In this document: in pieces, positions 23,456-36,900 of the stretch
Numbering within the stretch: position 1 is the first letter of the stretch
Layout of the letters: each line of letters starts with the position of its first letter
Origin: Lepidodermella squamata
Lineage: Eukaryota; Gastrotricha
Reading direction: 5' to 3'
DNA: 64,000 nt
NCBI GenBank assembly: GCA_047495785.1
Contig: JBLDXI010000021.1
Location: 2,170,001-2,234,000, forward strand
The notes under the pieces: model-generated
The model's database searches: none
What the model saw: only the letters and a program-made list of their open reading frames with translations
What the model was told of the DNA's origin: nothing
Made by a program: the position numbers and the translations under genes

Positions 23456-26134
23456 ATGTCAGCGGAACTTGGTAGGAGGCGGCGTCCAGCTAAAGGGGAC
23501 GGTGAAGTTCACAGCGAAGGCGAAGATGAAGTAGATGACGACGCGGAGCCTCCTGTCGAAGAAAGTGATATCGTGGCTGAAGATGATGACGGCGAGTCCG
23601 CTGCAGAAGAAGACGATGATAACACCGATGTGAAGGCCAATGGAAACAATACTCACGAGGTGCATGAAGATCTGACGGAGCAGGAGCTGCCGTCACAATC
23701 GAAAACCGAAGATTCCAGCCACGATCATGTGAAATCAAACGCCGATCTGCATGAGAGTAACGCTACTGTCGATCATGCTCAGCGCCCTCTAAATCGAGAG
23801 GATCGTAAAAATCCTGCATTTGTTCCGTAAGTTTTTTAACCGTCTGAGCGTAACAGTTTCATTATTAAATGTAATTGGCAGGCGAAGCGGGCAATTTTAT
23901 CTTCACGATACTCGTGGTGCAGAAGATGATGCTAGCCAACACGCATCTGTTGAAGAGTCAAAAGATGTCAAGGAAGACGTGGAAGAGGGCACTGATGCAT
24001 CTGCCGAGCGTAGAGGGTCGAATCAAGAAGCTGGAAAGAAAGGATTGAAAAAGAAGGAAAAAGATGTTTGGGACCATGACATGTACAGCGAGAAAGAACA
24101 GGCTCCTCTTACAGACGAAGAAATCATTCGCAAATACGGCTACAATATCCGGGAACACCCTGTTGATGCACCACCGCCTCCGCGGAATGAGAGAAATCAA
24201 GGTCGCAGCTTCAATGGCCGACAGCGAGGTGGAGGCCGCCAAGGGGGTGGAAATGAGAACTACGGTCCTCGTGGCGACCGTCGTAACAATCAGCGGATGA
24301 ATAACGACTTTTTTCAGCCAAGGCAGAATGCTCCCCCACCCGCACCTCCACCGCAACAACAACGTCGCGTCCCTCCTCCTGCCCAACCAGGTGGCATGTC
24401 GAAGACTATCACAAACGACCGATTCGTTCCGCGGCAAAACGAATCTAACGGTTATCGCGGTCGTAACGACAGAAACCAGCAACGAGGTTTTGACAGCGAT
24501 TTTCCGCCACTGAAAGGCGCTCCAGACTCCTTGCCGTCTCATAATAATAGTGCCAATAATAACAACAACGGTTGGGGTCCTAATAAGAGCGCTCGAGAGT
24601 TCGTTCGATCGGATGGCGGTCCGAATCGGGGAGGTTCCGGGAATGCTTACAATCGTAATCAACCGCAGACAAATCAGCGCGATTTACCGCCACCGCTTTT
24701 CAGTGGAAGCAAAGTTGAACGAGAGCGAGGTGATATTAATCAAAGATTAGGCCCACCCCCGAACAGGGGTGCCAACTCTGCCACAGTTAGTCGAGTAACT
24801 CAACACGATCAGCCAAAACGAGGTCCTTCAGATTTCCAGAGTCGATCTGGCCCGCAAAGTAGGCCGCAAGGTCGAAGGAATAACTTGCCCGAGTGGGCTA
24901 CGGAAGAAGCTGAGGGTAAATGGGAGCCACCGACTGAAGAGGAGCAATCGCATTTACGCCAGCCGCCGCCACCTGCACCATCGACCCAAGTGCCGCCACC
25001 CACTCGTACAGCCAATGCACCAACTAGTACTACGTTTTACAACAGAAACCTCGACAACGGCCCGCAGCAAAATCTTCGGGGCAATAACGGCCAGTCTGGA
25101 GGTCAGGCTCATCGGTATTCGTCTATGCGAAACGCCGGCGGTGATAGCTTCGGCGGTCACCAGCAGCAACAACAGCAGTCTCCTCGGCATAACCAGCCAC
25201 CTCAGCAAAATCGATATAATAACAGCAACAATAGTAATAATAGGTACGCCTCGCCTGACTTCGACGATGACGACTATGACAGCCAAGGCGAAGATGACTG
25301 GCACCAACCGCCTCCGGTTCATGCCGCGAAGCAACCGCAACGCACAACTCCGAACCGAAATGGCACAGCGCCGGCGAAGCAAACCTCCCCACAACAACGT
25401 CGGCCTACGGAACCGGCGGAAACCGCGCCATCTTCCGCGAGTAACGGCCAGTCGACCGATGCTACGGCGATCGCTGCTGCCACTATCCAGCAGCTGCTGA
25501 CGAACCCTGCCCTGCTGCAACAGTTGCTCATCGCGGCCACATCGGCTGTAACTCCCGCTGCAGGTGGAGCGCCTGCGGTTGTTCCTTCGCAAGCCGCTGC
25601 CCCACCGCCACAAGCTGCTGTCCCCCAGCAGATTTACCCACAGAGTCCGCCGCACCAACAACAGCAGCAACCACCCCACTCGCAGCCTTCGCACTCGCAA
25701 CCCGGTGCACCGATTTATCGCGCGACCATGCAGCCCGGATATTACTGGCCAACGGCAGCAACTGGTCAACCGGTTTGTTAACATGATTTAAGCTGGTCAA
25801 ATTTTGAATCGATTCTTTTTTTCAGCCTCAGCAAGCCCCGAACCAAGCAACGAATCAAACCGCTAATCTCAACGTCAACGAATTCATTAACAATATGACC
25901 CCGCAACAAGCGGCAGCGCTCCAAGCCACCGCAATGTCGATGTTCACAGGGGGATCCGCCCCACCTGGCAGCTCGAACGCGATGCCGACGTATATGACCG
26001 CGGCGCAAGGTCCTCCATCCGGCGCCTATTTCCTCCCTCCGCCCGTGCAAGTCGACTCTTCGTCGTCGGGTCCTGGGCACTACGGCACACCTCCGCAACA
26101 CTCAATCCGACACGCTCACCAACCGCACCACTAA
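23456..26134 (+). CDS. CASC3: CASC3/Barentsz exon-junction-complex protein
   Basis: Core exon junction complex subunit that, in the known family, clamps eIF4A3 on spliced mRNA and acts in mRNA localisation and decay. Exons 23456-23826, 23882-25772 and 25826-26134 give 856 aa. The acidic N-terminus (1-115) is followed by the Btz/SELOR core (about 115-215): NPAFVPRSGQFYLHDTRG, then WDHDMYSEKEQAPLT and IIRKYGYNIRE. The remainder is low-complexity: RGG/Arg-Gly-Asn-rich stretches, polyPro, polyGln and Asn runs, and an acidic DFDDDDYDS patch, as in other Barentsz proteins. The first intron, 55 bp, splits the Btz core between P and R. The chosen start, MSAELGRRRRPAKGDG, is the first ATG after a hydrophobic upstream frame that looks like 5' UTR. 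Confidence 0.9.
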
Positions 26135-27040
26135 TTAGCCATACGGATGCTGTGTGCGTGTCGCCTGCCTGGTCTTGTCTTGGTCTTTTATGTTAAAATA
26201 GTCGCAGCCACAGCGCCGGTTTACTTGATTGGTCTCGTTCTTTTCGAAAATCAGTGGCCAGTCTTTTGTCGTACTTTGTGATGTTCGCGTCGAGTGGCGT
26301 CGTTAACCGACTATCTCTACTTGCCTTTACTCGTCTTTTTGGCATTTAGCTAATATTCGACATAGCTTTTCTCGTCCGGCTTTTACGTCTAGTTTTTCAT
26401 TTCGCATTGGATTATACGAGTTTTCGTTTGACAATTTTCAGAATTTGAGTTTCTCGCGGGTGGTTTTCATTTTTTTCTGCAGAAATACGTACTCCCTGCG
26501 GCTGTTCTCACTCTGAATTATTACGGACTTGGGTTCGCTTGTGTGCCGTTCAATTGTTGTTATCTCTATATTTGCGGTATGTGAAAAATCGTTTCTAAAA
26601 GAAATCACTTCGTGTTGTTCATTTGTGAAAGCTCTCTTTCTATTGCGAAGCAAAAGAAAACCGCAGCATTAATATGCCCCAATGAAGTTCAAGTTGTCTT
26701 CATGAAAGACCCAAACCAATTATCATCAAAATCGTAAATGAAGTTGTTTGGCACATTTATTGTGAAAAATCGATTGTATAAATGACATTCATCATTTCAA
26801 TCATTGTATGCATATTGAAATGCAATAAAATTATTGAAACATGGTTCATCAAGTGGAGTTTTGAGAAAAATCACCATGGCTCGATCGATTTCCTATTTAT
26901 TTAAGCTTATCAAAAACTTCCAGGTCAGTGAACGGAGAAATTCGAGATAATCTGATCCATCAGAGATTCTCATAAATTTTCAATTCAGATACAGTCGATT
27001 TTCGTCATTTGCAGATGCAGAATAAAAATATATAGACCGC
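26135..27040. other. Convergent 3' flanks of CASC3 and the GPCR
   Basis: AT-rich sequence downstream of CASC3. AATAAA occurs at about 26824-26829 (GCAATAAAATT) and could be the CASC3 polyadenylation signal, which would give a 3' UTR of about 0.7 kb. No gene is seen. Confidence 0.5.
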
Positions 27041-30000
27041 TTAATATCGTCCGAATTGGTTCCACCGGCAGAAGAAAATGTTGGAAAACGCACGCCGAAA
27101 CTCCTCGTTGAAGATTGTATAGATAACTGGATTGACTGCTGAGTTGACATAACTGAAAAATGAGATCGTAACTATTATAGTTTCCAAACAGCCTCAAGTC
27201 ACTCAATTTTTGTTACTAGAAGTTTTCGAGGCTTAAGTTGAAAGGCTGCCAATTTTTCGTTTCCCCAAAATTTCCAAGCTCGATCGAAATCTTTTTATCT
27301 AACGATTATCGTTTTGACCAAGGTAATCATGGGTTTGACACTTCCAATTTACCTAAAAATCAACTACCCTCGTTTCAGACTAATAACAAGGTATTTTTAT
27401 TGGGCGGGCCAAGACTAGCCTAAGGAATCCCTTTCTTTAGCGCCACCCATCTTGGCCACTCCCAAAGCCAAATACTTATCAAATAATGTGACAAATGTGA
27501 TTCAACGACCCTGCTAATTACTTGGCTTTGTCTCAAAGAGGGTCTAACCATGCTTCAAGGCCGTCGGAGCAGGAGTTCGGGATATGGGAGTGGAGGAGTA
27601 CAACTAAAGCTGGAGTAAAGCTATACTCTGTATAGCCTGGAGTACTCCTTTACTCCAGCAATTATTGACAGTTTTTAACTTAGTTATAGGTTTTAGGTGA
27701 TAAAAGATTCACCTCTGATAAATCATATACCTTAATAAGACCGATTAAAAAGTTATGACTAAATTATTAGTTCGCGTAAATGAGTCAAATAAAACTCACC
27801 CAAGCCACACAGCGGCTTCGAAGAGAGGACTCGGAATAGTTCCAGGTTCGACGACTTTGGTCAACGGGAAAATAGTGAAAAACGGAAGCCAACACACAAT
27901 GAAAGTGACCGTGACGATAATAAGCACAACCGCAGCTTTGCGCTCGCGCTGCTTGGCACGACGCTTTCTTTCGATTCGAACTGCATGAATTGTTTGATCA
28001 TAGTCATGGGCAACCTTAGTTGTCGCTTTGCCTACGACACTCTGACGGCTGCCGCTGAACAGAGCGACGTTATGAAGGACACTTGTAATGAGATTTTTAG
28101 CAGCGATCTGCGACTGTGACACAGTCCGATCACTCTCATTCAGCAATGAATCCGTTCCAGTGTCAAAACTCAAATTCGAGCGCCTTTTTTTCGAGTCTTT
28201 GCTGTTACGGCAACTGACAGATCGCTTCACGTTGCCATTTTTTACGCGTAAAGTTTTTTGCTTTGTCGGTGAAAGCTGCGCAAAGTTGGAGCAAGAGTTT
28301 GAAGCTATGCCGTTATGCGATATTGTTGCTTGCGGTGATACAATTTCTGCTAAATTAGGAGTCGTAGGTTCGTTCAAATTTGAAGCCACTGTAGCGCCCA
28401 GTTCGTTGTTATTACACGAACTATTCCCGCCACTGCTTGAGGTAGTATTATTGTTGACGTCTTTATTGTCTCTTTCGTCGTCGGAGGGCATGATCTTGCT
28501 TGGCGTCCGGTTGTTCTCTACGATTGTCGATGAAGGTGGCGCATCTGCATTTGTGGTAGCCGGATCGACAGTCACGAAGGTGCCGGAGAAGGCTGTTGAA
28601 TGTCGAACTGGCATGGCTGCCGGGATCACAGCTCGCAACATAAGCGCGGCAGGGTTACTGGCATGCATACGTTTGATCGCCGCTGGAAAGGCAAGAATTT
28701 TGAATTATTTTGACTTTAATTAACCAAATAATGCGGCTAAAGCGGAAACGCTATTTAGAGACAGTGATCATTTCGGAATTCTCATGCATTTTCGCTATGA
28801 AAGTGATTATTTCACAATTTTCTGCGTCGAATAGCGTGGAAAATTCAAGCTACTCCCAAGTTCGCTGAGTTTTTCCATCAATACACTGTATCAATCATTT
28901 TTTAAACCTTAGAATACTCCGATTTTCAGCAGTTTTTTTTTATAGTTTAGGCCGACTAAGGCCAACATGCAATGGTTGCAACATTAAGCAGTTTTCTACG
29001 TCGCCTTCTTATAAAGACAGGCCTTGAAAAACTTGGTGAAAAGCGAGGTCATTTTTTTTAGCTCTAGCGTGGACTACAGTTCGCACTCACTCCGCAAGGC
29101 CAGCACTCGAGCGCGTTCGCGCTCTTCTTCAGCTCTCATAATTCCTATTTTGAAGTTAAGGTTTTTTCAAGAGTTGGCCATTTGAGACAAAAAATTGCAA
29201 TAAAAATGTGCGCGTCACATGATACTGACCTTTGGCGGTCCGTTGAGCAATCCAGAATGTTAGCACATTCATGACAATCTACATGGGAAAACGGACAATT
29301 AGAACAGGAAATAATGAAAAATGGGTCATTTTTACCGTTATAACAAGTGGTATGTAGAAAGACATGAGCGCGGAGGCGAAAGTATAAAACTTGTCGTTGA
29401 TGAGCGTACAATGATACAAATTCATCGTTCCGCTGTCGTCAGCATCAGCGAACGCTACGATTTCCGCCGGCGATGACGGCACAATGCTCATCTCGGCATC
29501 GGCAGGTGATAACGAGGACGGGGAAGAAATAGGCGAAGAAGCAGAAGAGTAGGCAGCAGCTTTTTGACTCACAAACGGCCGGCACGGCTTCGAGGTCGCA
29601 CTGATGTCGACGTAGTCACCTTCGTCACCAGGCGGGAACAACCAGTCGAATGGCGTTGGCGCGATGCAATCTACATCGCCGACGTCTTCGACCGCTTGCA
29701 GCACTTTGTTGTTTCCCCGAGGCCGGTCAGGCAGAGTTACTACGGTCGGCTGAGTGAAAAACACGGTGACGGGCGATGCCGAATCTATGTAACCTTCGCC
29801 TTGATTTAATTTCGCCAACACTGTCATCTGTTGCTCTAAAACTTGCTGTTGCTGGTCTCCTGCTGGCAGTTGATCGAGAATGTAAAATGGCGAAATGAAA
29901 AATGCGGGCTCAGCCGGGTCTGTTTGCCCCTCCATTGAGTTCGGCTCATCCTCTTCAACCGCGCCTGGCAAGTAATAGTTTCCGAGATACTGAAGGTCGA

Positions 30001-30628
30001 ATTTCGAAGGTAAAGCCGATGGTAAGCAAATGACAAGCGAAAGTAACCAGACTACGATGATCATGATGCGCATATTTCTCGCTCGGAGGTGTCGCGTGTA
30101 ATCGATGCGAAGCGACCAGAATCGATCCATCGAAATTGCGCACAGGTGAAGAATCGAAGCAGTGCATAGCGCGACGTCAAGGCAGCGGTACAGGATGCAA
30201 AGAATCGGCGGCAATGGCCAGTACTCATAGATAATCTGGAGCAGCGCCATCGGCAGCACGAAAATGCCTACCAGCGCATCCGCGAGGGCCATTGAGAATA
30301 GAAACGAGCTCTGAGACAACGCGAGGATGGTTCGGTCGAGGCGCACGGCGAACATGACCATACCATTACCGACGACTATGACTAGAATAAGAGCGATGAT
30401 GCCTACGATTTTGAGCACGAGGTCTGTTGTAAACACAATTCGTCGCTCTTCATCGTCGGGCGTGATCAGCAGTGGCGCGGTCAGTGACGGATGCAGCAGC
30501 AGGTCGGCGACGGTCACGGTCTGCGACAGGTCGCTCGAAGCATTTCCGAAGCCTGTCGCCATCTCGGCGCCAAAGCCATCGTCGCCGTAGATGGGCCCGT
30601 AGTCGTCACCGTTCCTGTTGGGCGACAT
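27041..30628 (-). CDS. Class A biogenic-amine-type GPCR with giant ECL2
   Basis: Exons 30628-29336, 29278-29230, 28682-27800 and 27152-27041 give 778 aa. Seven transmembrane segments are visible: TM1 (about 70-93, GNGMV), TM2 (LADALVG), TM3 (about 142-165), TM4 (about 188-204), TM5 (about 414-440), TM6 (about 693-716, CWLPFF) and TM7 (NPVIY). Amine-receptor hallmarks are the TM3 aspartate in [17 protein letters not shown] (D151), Cys144 paired with Cys407, WLPFF, and [12 protein letters not shown] is DRF (168-170). TM6-7 resembles D2/5-HT2-like receptors ([11 protein letters not shown]), so the ligand is likely dopamine, serotonin or a related amine; I cannot say which. ECL2 is about 200 residues, far above the usual 15-30. 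ICL3 is about 250 residues, Ser/Asn-rich, as in G-protein-selective amine receptors. The tail after TM7 is short. It may sit at neuron or muscle membranes (family inference). Confidence 0.88.
27609..27659. repeat. Compound hairpin in a GPCR intron
   Basis: GCTGGAGTAAAG (27609-27620) is exactly complementary to CTTTACTCCAGC (27648-27659). Between them CTATAC/GTATAG forms a second small palindrome. It lies in the last GPCR intron, and the surrounding GGAGTGGAGGAGTAC adds partial copies. Confidence 0.8.
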
Positions 30629-33600
30629 ACTCTCGGCAGATCACGACGGCTCCTTCGCGCGATGCTTTTCCATGTTATCAATCAATGAGAGAAGGGTCGA
30701 GGCGATAAAAAATTACGCTATATATAAGGGTGCTAATAAACAAATTGAAGATCCATTATAAAATTCAAATTTATATGTAAATTGGTATAGTTTATATGTA
30801 TGTAATAGTTGTGGGGGTGGAAACGGTAAATAATAACACAATGGGTCACGTACTACGGCACTACAAGGATGTATCGTAGGCATCTCGCTTGTTGCTCAGC
30901 ACTCGGAGACACATCGGAGTCCGCGATTGCGATGTGTTTGGTATTAATAATATCTAAAAAAAAATTCACGTCGCCTTGTGATAATAAAATAATGCTAAAA
31001 TACAGCAATAAGTATGCATTGCACGGCTTTCTTTCATTCGGCATCACGTCGTATAATATCAATATCGTATCTGCCGCAGCGTGTCGTATCGCGCAGAAAA
31101 CTCGGCTCTGGCGCGCAAGGGAGCAACAAAAACGAGCGTGACGCTTTGAGACGCGCGCAGCGATCTCGGACACATGTCAGACGACAAAGCTATTACCCAG
31201 CTATTATACATGGCACGCACTCTTGGCGGTAGCTAACCGTCAAAAATCAAAATGGCGAATTCTAATGTATAAAACGTAAAAAAAAAGAGTCATCAGTCGA
31301 AAAAATCAATCTAACGCCGGATGCAATCACTTTCACTTGAAGTGGGCACTGTGTATTAATAAGACTCACACGCGGACAGTAAAATTCATTGCACGTAAAA
31401 AGTTGGAAAAACGTGCCGCGATCTATCAATTATTTTAGTTCAAAATCCCCATGGTGCCAATGCAATTCATGTCATAATTATTATTATTATTATCACTATT
31501 ATTATCATTAGCGTTTAAAACAATAGACGTAGGACATCATAGTTCGTCGCGCGAGAAATGACGCCCCATGACACCGAATTAATATCGCGCCAAAAACGAT
31601 TTAATAGCGATTGGCCGTCTCGCAATTAAAGCGCCAACTAAAGTCCCCTTGGAATCTTTTAGTAATAAGAGTTTTGCAATCGCCTTTTTAGCTTATGTAG
31701 CCCATACCACGTGTTCAACAAAATGGTAAAAGCTGTGCGAGGAAGATTTTGAAAAAGTTCAAATTACTGTAGAATAATGTTTTGAATATATTGGAATGTA
31801 AACTCGAAATTATTGCGCCGTCTGATTTTGTCTTTCTGAACCATGCATATAATAACTGGCAGCGATAGTAACGCCCTCAGCAGCGCGACCCTCATTTCTT
31901 CGGCACATTCACTTCCTTACAAAATAACGAGTCATTGATAGAAAAATCTGGGGAAAATCGATTATGAATAACTTGTAGGAAGTGCTTCTATCCAGCCGGC
32001 GTGGCCTAGCTCACTCCGTAATAACAACAGAGCAAAGGAAATCAAATAAACAGCTAATGAGAAGAATGTTGGTTATAATATGCTAACGTGTGTGTGGAAT
32101 CGTCGAAAAAAGCTGATTCGTTCTGTTTTAAGCATGGCAATAAATCGTTGTTTTCCTTTAATTAGGCGCGAATAAAGGTAGCGAATTAGCGTAAATCTTT
32201 GTGAAATACAATTACACGAGTAAATAAAGGGTGCGGGGCGGCTCATAAAATATTATTTATCGACCAATAATTGCGTCAACCGGACGCAGTGTTGCTATCG
32301 ATACGTATGCTGATAGCCGAAACGGCGCGTGATCGGCTTGTTTTGACAGCACCAACATCGGTAGGATTACAAGGCGCCAAAATTGCTGCGATCGCGCAAT
32401 GGATATCGTCTGGTTGTTTCCTAGTGAGATTTAAAAAAATTCGGTTTTTATGTCAATCAGGTAAAAGGTTTGGCAGCGGTAAACCTGAAAAAATGAGAAA
32501 CATAAATGCACGGCGAAGCAAAACCAGCTGATGAATAATTTTAACGCTCGAAAACTTGATTTTATTACAAATAGCGCGCATCAAACGCTGATTTTTCGTA
32601 TAATGGTGATAATAAATATGTTTTATCGTAAATTTGAATAGCATTAATAATATTCGAATCGCTTTTTCAGATATTGGCTGTGATATCGCATGTGCGACGT
32701 CAGACCTGAAATGAAGGCTCATCATCGTCGTCATCATCATACAAAACGCACAGGAAGAAGATGAAGAAAAAAACGAGAATTATTTACAACAAAGAATTGC
32801 GGTTGCATTATTAAAATTTTACAATTTTTTTGATTTGCAGCGCATGCTTGTGCAACGCATGTTGATGATCGGTAGGGGTAGTGAGATTAGGCTGTAATAA
32901 CGGAATAACAACGCCAATGCGTAAAATCGAAATATTGCCGTTATAGTCTATTGACAGCGCCGCAAATTCGCTAAATTAAGGCGCATGCACACCTACGTGG
33001 TCGACGCATTAGTGACGGTAAAACAACAAACATCATCAGATGAACGTGCGCCGTTGAAACTAACAACTATACTACACGGCACCAATTCGTCGCGAGTACA
33101 GCAGGCTGAAGTAAATAGAAACATCGTGATTATTCTTTCTGTTAGTCGGGGCGAGGCGCAGAAAATGAAACTCGGTTTCCATGGGCAATTTTTTCAACAA
33201 CATCGCATCGAATAAGTAGGGCTATTGTGTTAACCTGAGAAAGTTTTCAAGAATTCGAGTATGCGATAATAATTCGCTATAACGGAAAATGGCCACCTGA
33301 CAGCCGCCGCCAAATCGCTAGAACAAAAAATTACGAGTTTTCCGCACAAAAATACAGGAAGAAAGCCGTGACAAGTGGCTGCGATAGAAAAATAGGTAAG
33401 CACAGTATATTCGACGCCGGCACCATCATCATACATATTCGGGGCATTGCAGCTGCGATATATCGATCAATTTTTGTATGGAGTCCTCACGTCTTGGATT
33501 GAAATACGAATTAGCGATAGGTAACTGTTGAAAGGGGGTTCTCAGAACGGAAAATTAGTCCCTAAGCTCAGTGCATGAGAGGTTTTCGGGATTGAACAAG

Positions 33601-33979
33601 TAAGGATATTATTAATACGCAGCCAACAGGATATGCCACGCAAATTGCCAATTTAGACTAAAATTGAAAAAACCTTCACACCTGAAATAAAAGAATTCTC
33701 TGCTAAAATGTCTGCGATTAAAGGCTATGCGCAAAGGAGAATATAACGTTGTCAGCCGTCCAAATAGAGCACCTTATACTTGGCAAAATATCGCTCATCA
33801 TTTTTTACAGAACAAAATCAGGAAACATAGATTTGAAGCAATCATGGTCTTTGGTTATGAGGTGTCGCATTTACAGCAATTTTTTTACAGAAAAGATGAG
33901 ATCACACTTGCGCAATCGTATGCTTTTTTGGTAGTAAGATCAACACACCAGACAACAATAAAATCATCGAGTTTTAATG
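30629..33979. other. 3.35-kb intergenic region between GPCR 5' end and Slit 3' end
   Basis: Holds the GPCR promoter side and the Slit 3' flank. An (ATT)n run lies at 31477-31508. Several 60-105-codon frames exist on both strands, but none shows a domain or consistent splice-linked partner. No RNA gene was recognised. Confidence 0.55.
31477..31508. repeat. (ATT)n microsatellite, imperfect
   Basis: ATT units with one ATC/ACT interruption, in non-coding sequence between the GPCR and Slit genes. Confidence 0.85.
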
Positions 33980-36900
33980 TCAATTGTCCCAAAATGAGAC
34001 ACGCCGTAGCCGTTTAGTTTGCGCGTTACACTTGACGCAGCCGCACTTTTTGACAACAGGCACCTGCTTCGTGTAAGACTTGCCGTCGGGGCATATCAAC
34101 CGCACGCGGCGCGTCTTGATTTTGATCGGCTTGCAGCACGCATTGCCGCAAGACCCACCGCAAACACGTTGCCGGATAGGTTTCCGCGACTTGCAGCCGT
34201 TTTCGTCGATAAATGGCTTCGATTCATCGCGAGCCAGGCAGGTTGGTGCGTTCTCGCATTCGCGGCCAGAATAGCCAACCTTGAAAACAAATTCAGTCAA
34301 ATTCAGTAGTTGATAGGATTCCGAAAACAATACCTTGCAACTGCAAACGAAAGACGAGCCATTCCTGGCTGCTACACACTGCCCGTGGCCTGAGCAGGGC
34401 ACGACGCTGCTCGCCGAATTCGAAGCAGCGCCAGTCGGTCTGTTGCACGAATGGCGCCGCGAATCGCTCATCAACAAGCTGGGGGCACTTATCGACGCGA
34501 AATCCGGCGCATCGCCTTCGTTGATCATCATTAGGCCAGCGTTGGCCGGCGCATCGACGCCGCCGCCCATGGCGCAACCGGGTTGAAGATGGTGCCTTTC
34601 AGCGACGTGGCGCAAATTCTCGAAATCAACCAGCTCGCCGTTGACGTACAACTTGGCGATGCAGCCGTCGAACGACGAAGCGTCGCGGATGCGGAATGCC
34701 GCCGCCTCCTTAACGCCACGGTCTCGCGGCAAGCCTCCGATGAAAAGCGGTTCATCCGGTCGAACGTTCATCTTTTCGTTGGGGCCATCATTGCGGACAG
34801 TGTGCAGCAAGCCGTCATCAACTCGGATGGTCATGCTGCGGTCGATTATTGTAACTTCAAGAGTGTGGTGCACTCCATCAGCGACCTGCAGGTAACTGAA
34901 CCCAGTCGACATTTGGTGGTTGCCGATGAAGAAGGACGCTTTCGCATAACCCTCGAAAATCTCGACTGAAAAGAAGTGATCAGCTTCACCAGCGAATAAC
35001 AAGACACCCTTATTCTGCCGTGTCAAAATGACGATTGTGAGGTTGAGAGAGGTAGTTAACGTTGGCATGGGTAGACGAGCGTATGAGCCGTCTCGTGATG
35101 AAAAACCAGCCATATGGACACGTTCGCAGTGCCGACCGGTGTAGCCGGCTGGGCAGTCGCAAATGAAGCCGGTCGAGGAATTCGGCTTCTCGACGCATCG
35201 GCCTGCGTTGCGGCAAGAGTTGGGCTTGCAAATACTGCCAGAGTTGACCTTGCCGAGTCTGTAAAGATTCGCCTCGGGCTGGATGTTCTCGCAAAAGTCA
35301 CCGCCGAAGCCGTCGAGGCAGCGGCACGAAAAGCGGCTAGTCACCGCATCGACGAGTGAGCAAGCGCCGTTGTTCGCGCACTGCTTGTCGCGGCAATCGA
35401 CAACCGCATTCGAGCAGTTGCGACCAGCAAATCCGGACGGGCATAAACAGCGGTAATCGGTGAAGTCGTCGATACAAGTCGCCCCGTTCTGACACGGATC
35501 AGCGCCTGGCGAGCAGAATTCGACCTTTTTCTGGCACAAATCGCCCGTGAAGCCTGGAATGCAAACGCATTCATAGGCATTGACTTGATCGCGGCATGTT
35601 GCGCCGTTTTCGCATTTGTTATTCGCGCAGTCGTCAATGTTAGTTTCACACCGGTCACCCTCGAAACCAGGCGGGCATGTGCAGGAGAATTTACCGAACT
35701 CGTCCAGTACGCGGCATGACGCGCCGTTCAAGCACGGGCGGGCGTAGCATGCATCGATCTTGACCTCACAATTTTTGCCCTGGAAACCGGGTTGGCACTC
35801 GCACGTGTAATCAGGATAACCTCGACTTCCGGATAGGCATTTTCCAACATTGTTGCACGTAACACTACGACATGGATCGCATTTGCTGGCGATTTCCGGC
35901 GGAGGGGACGAGCCTGAGCACACGAAATGCGAACTTTCCGCAGTGAGTAGCAGTTTTCCGGCTTGAGTGGAGGGCCCACTGCAGGTCGCAATGCCACTTT
36001 CGATGAAACTCTTTTTCACCGTTTCCGATAGCCACTTCAAATTGCAATCGCAGTACAACCTAATTTTAGAAAAAAAGCCAATTTTACAACGGAAATTCTT
36101 CAAACATTTGCACTTACGGATTCTGGCCAAGGCCGAGAAGTTGAAGCCGAGGAACAGGGTCAAACAGACCCATAGGTAGGGTTGAAACATTTCCACCGTG
36201 AAGCAACAGCAACCGTAAGTTGTCAAGGCCGGCAAAAGCGTTGACGTGAATGCACTGAATCGGGTTGAAATTGAGTATCAAAGAGTCGAGTTGCATTCGA
36301 CCCGCCGAAATCGACGCTGTCTCGATAATTTCAATGTCATTCGAATCGCGAGACGGCCCCAACAAACCGCTGTCGCCAAGGTAGACAATGTGGTTATAAC
36401 TCAAATCTAGCCGTTTCAGCGACTTGAGATAAGCAAGCGATGCGAAATCGATTGCAGTGATGTTGTTGTGATCCAGGTACAAATCTGTCGTGTCTGTTGG
36501 CAAATTGGCGGGAATCGTCAATAATCCTTGCGCCGTGCATCGAACAATCGAGTTTTCGCACAGACATTGAGCCGGGCATTGAGCAGCTGGAGCGTCGCAC
36601 ATCACTTCAGATACGGAAATTGTCGCCTCTCGACTCATCTCTCCCGAATTCCTTAGTTCGTCCCCGCTTCTAACTAAATCAGCGGGGCAACAAAGGTTGT
36701 CGGAGTTAGCCGAAGACTTCCCACTACCACCACCCCGGCAGCTGGTTGATCTCTCCTCGCGGCATTTCAACTGGTCCGGTTGCAGCAAAGTTACGTCGAG
36801 TAACGTCGTGGATTGGGGAGCTAAGCATTGGCCTGAAAAGTTGCCGAGCTTCAGCGCCGGGACAGTTTGCAGCCAAGTGACGAATTCCTTCATATTGCAA

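Noticed and set aside
25778-26101. Minus-strand frames of 90-276 codons opposite CASC3
   Set aside because: They are shadows of low-complexity coding sequence on the plus strand and lack any domain.
31788-31805. miR-1-like TGGAATGTAAA
   Set aside because: An 11-base match only; flanking sequence does not fold into a miRNA hairpin.
33845-33862. miR-9-like TCTTTGGTTAT
   Set aside because: The match stops after 11 bases and no paired arm is found.
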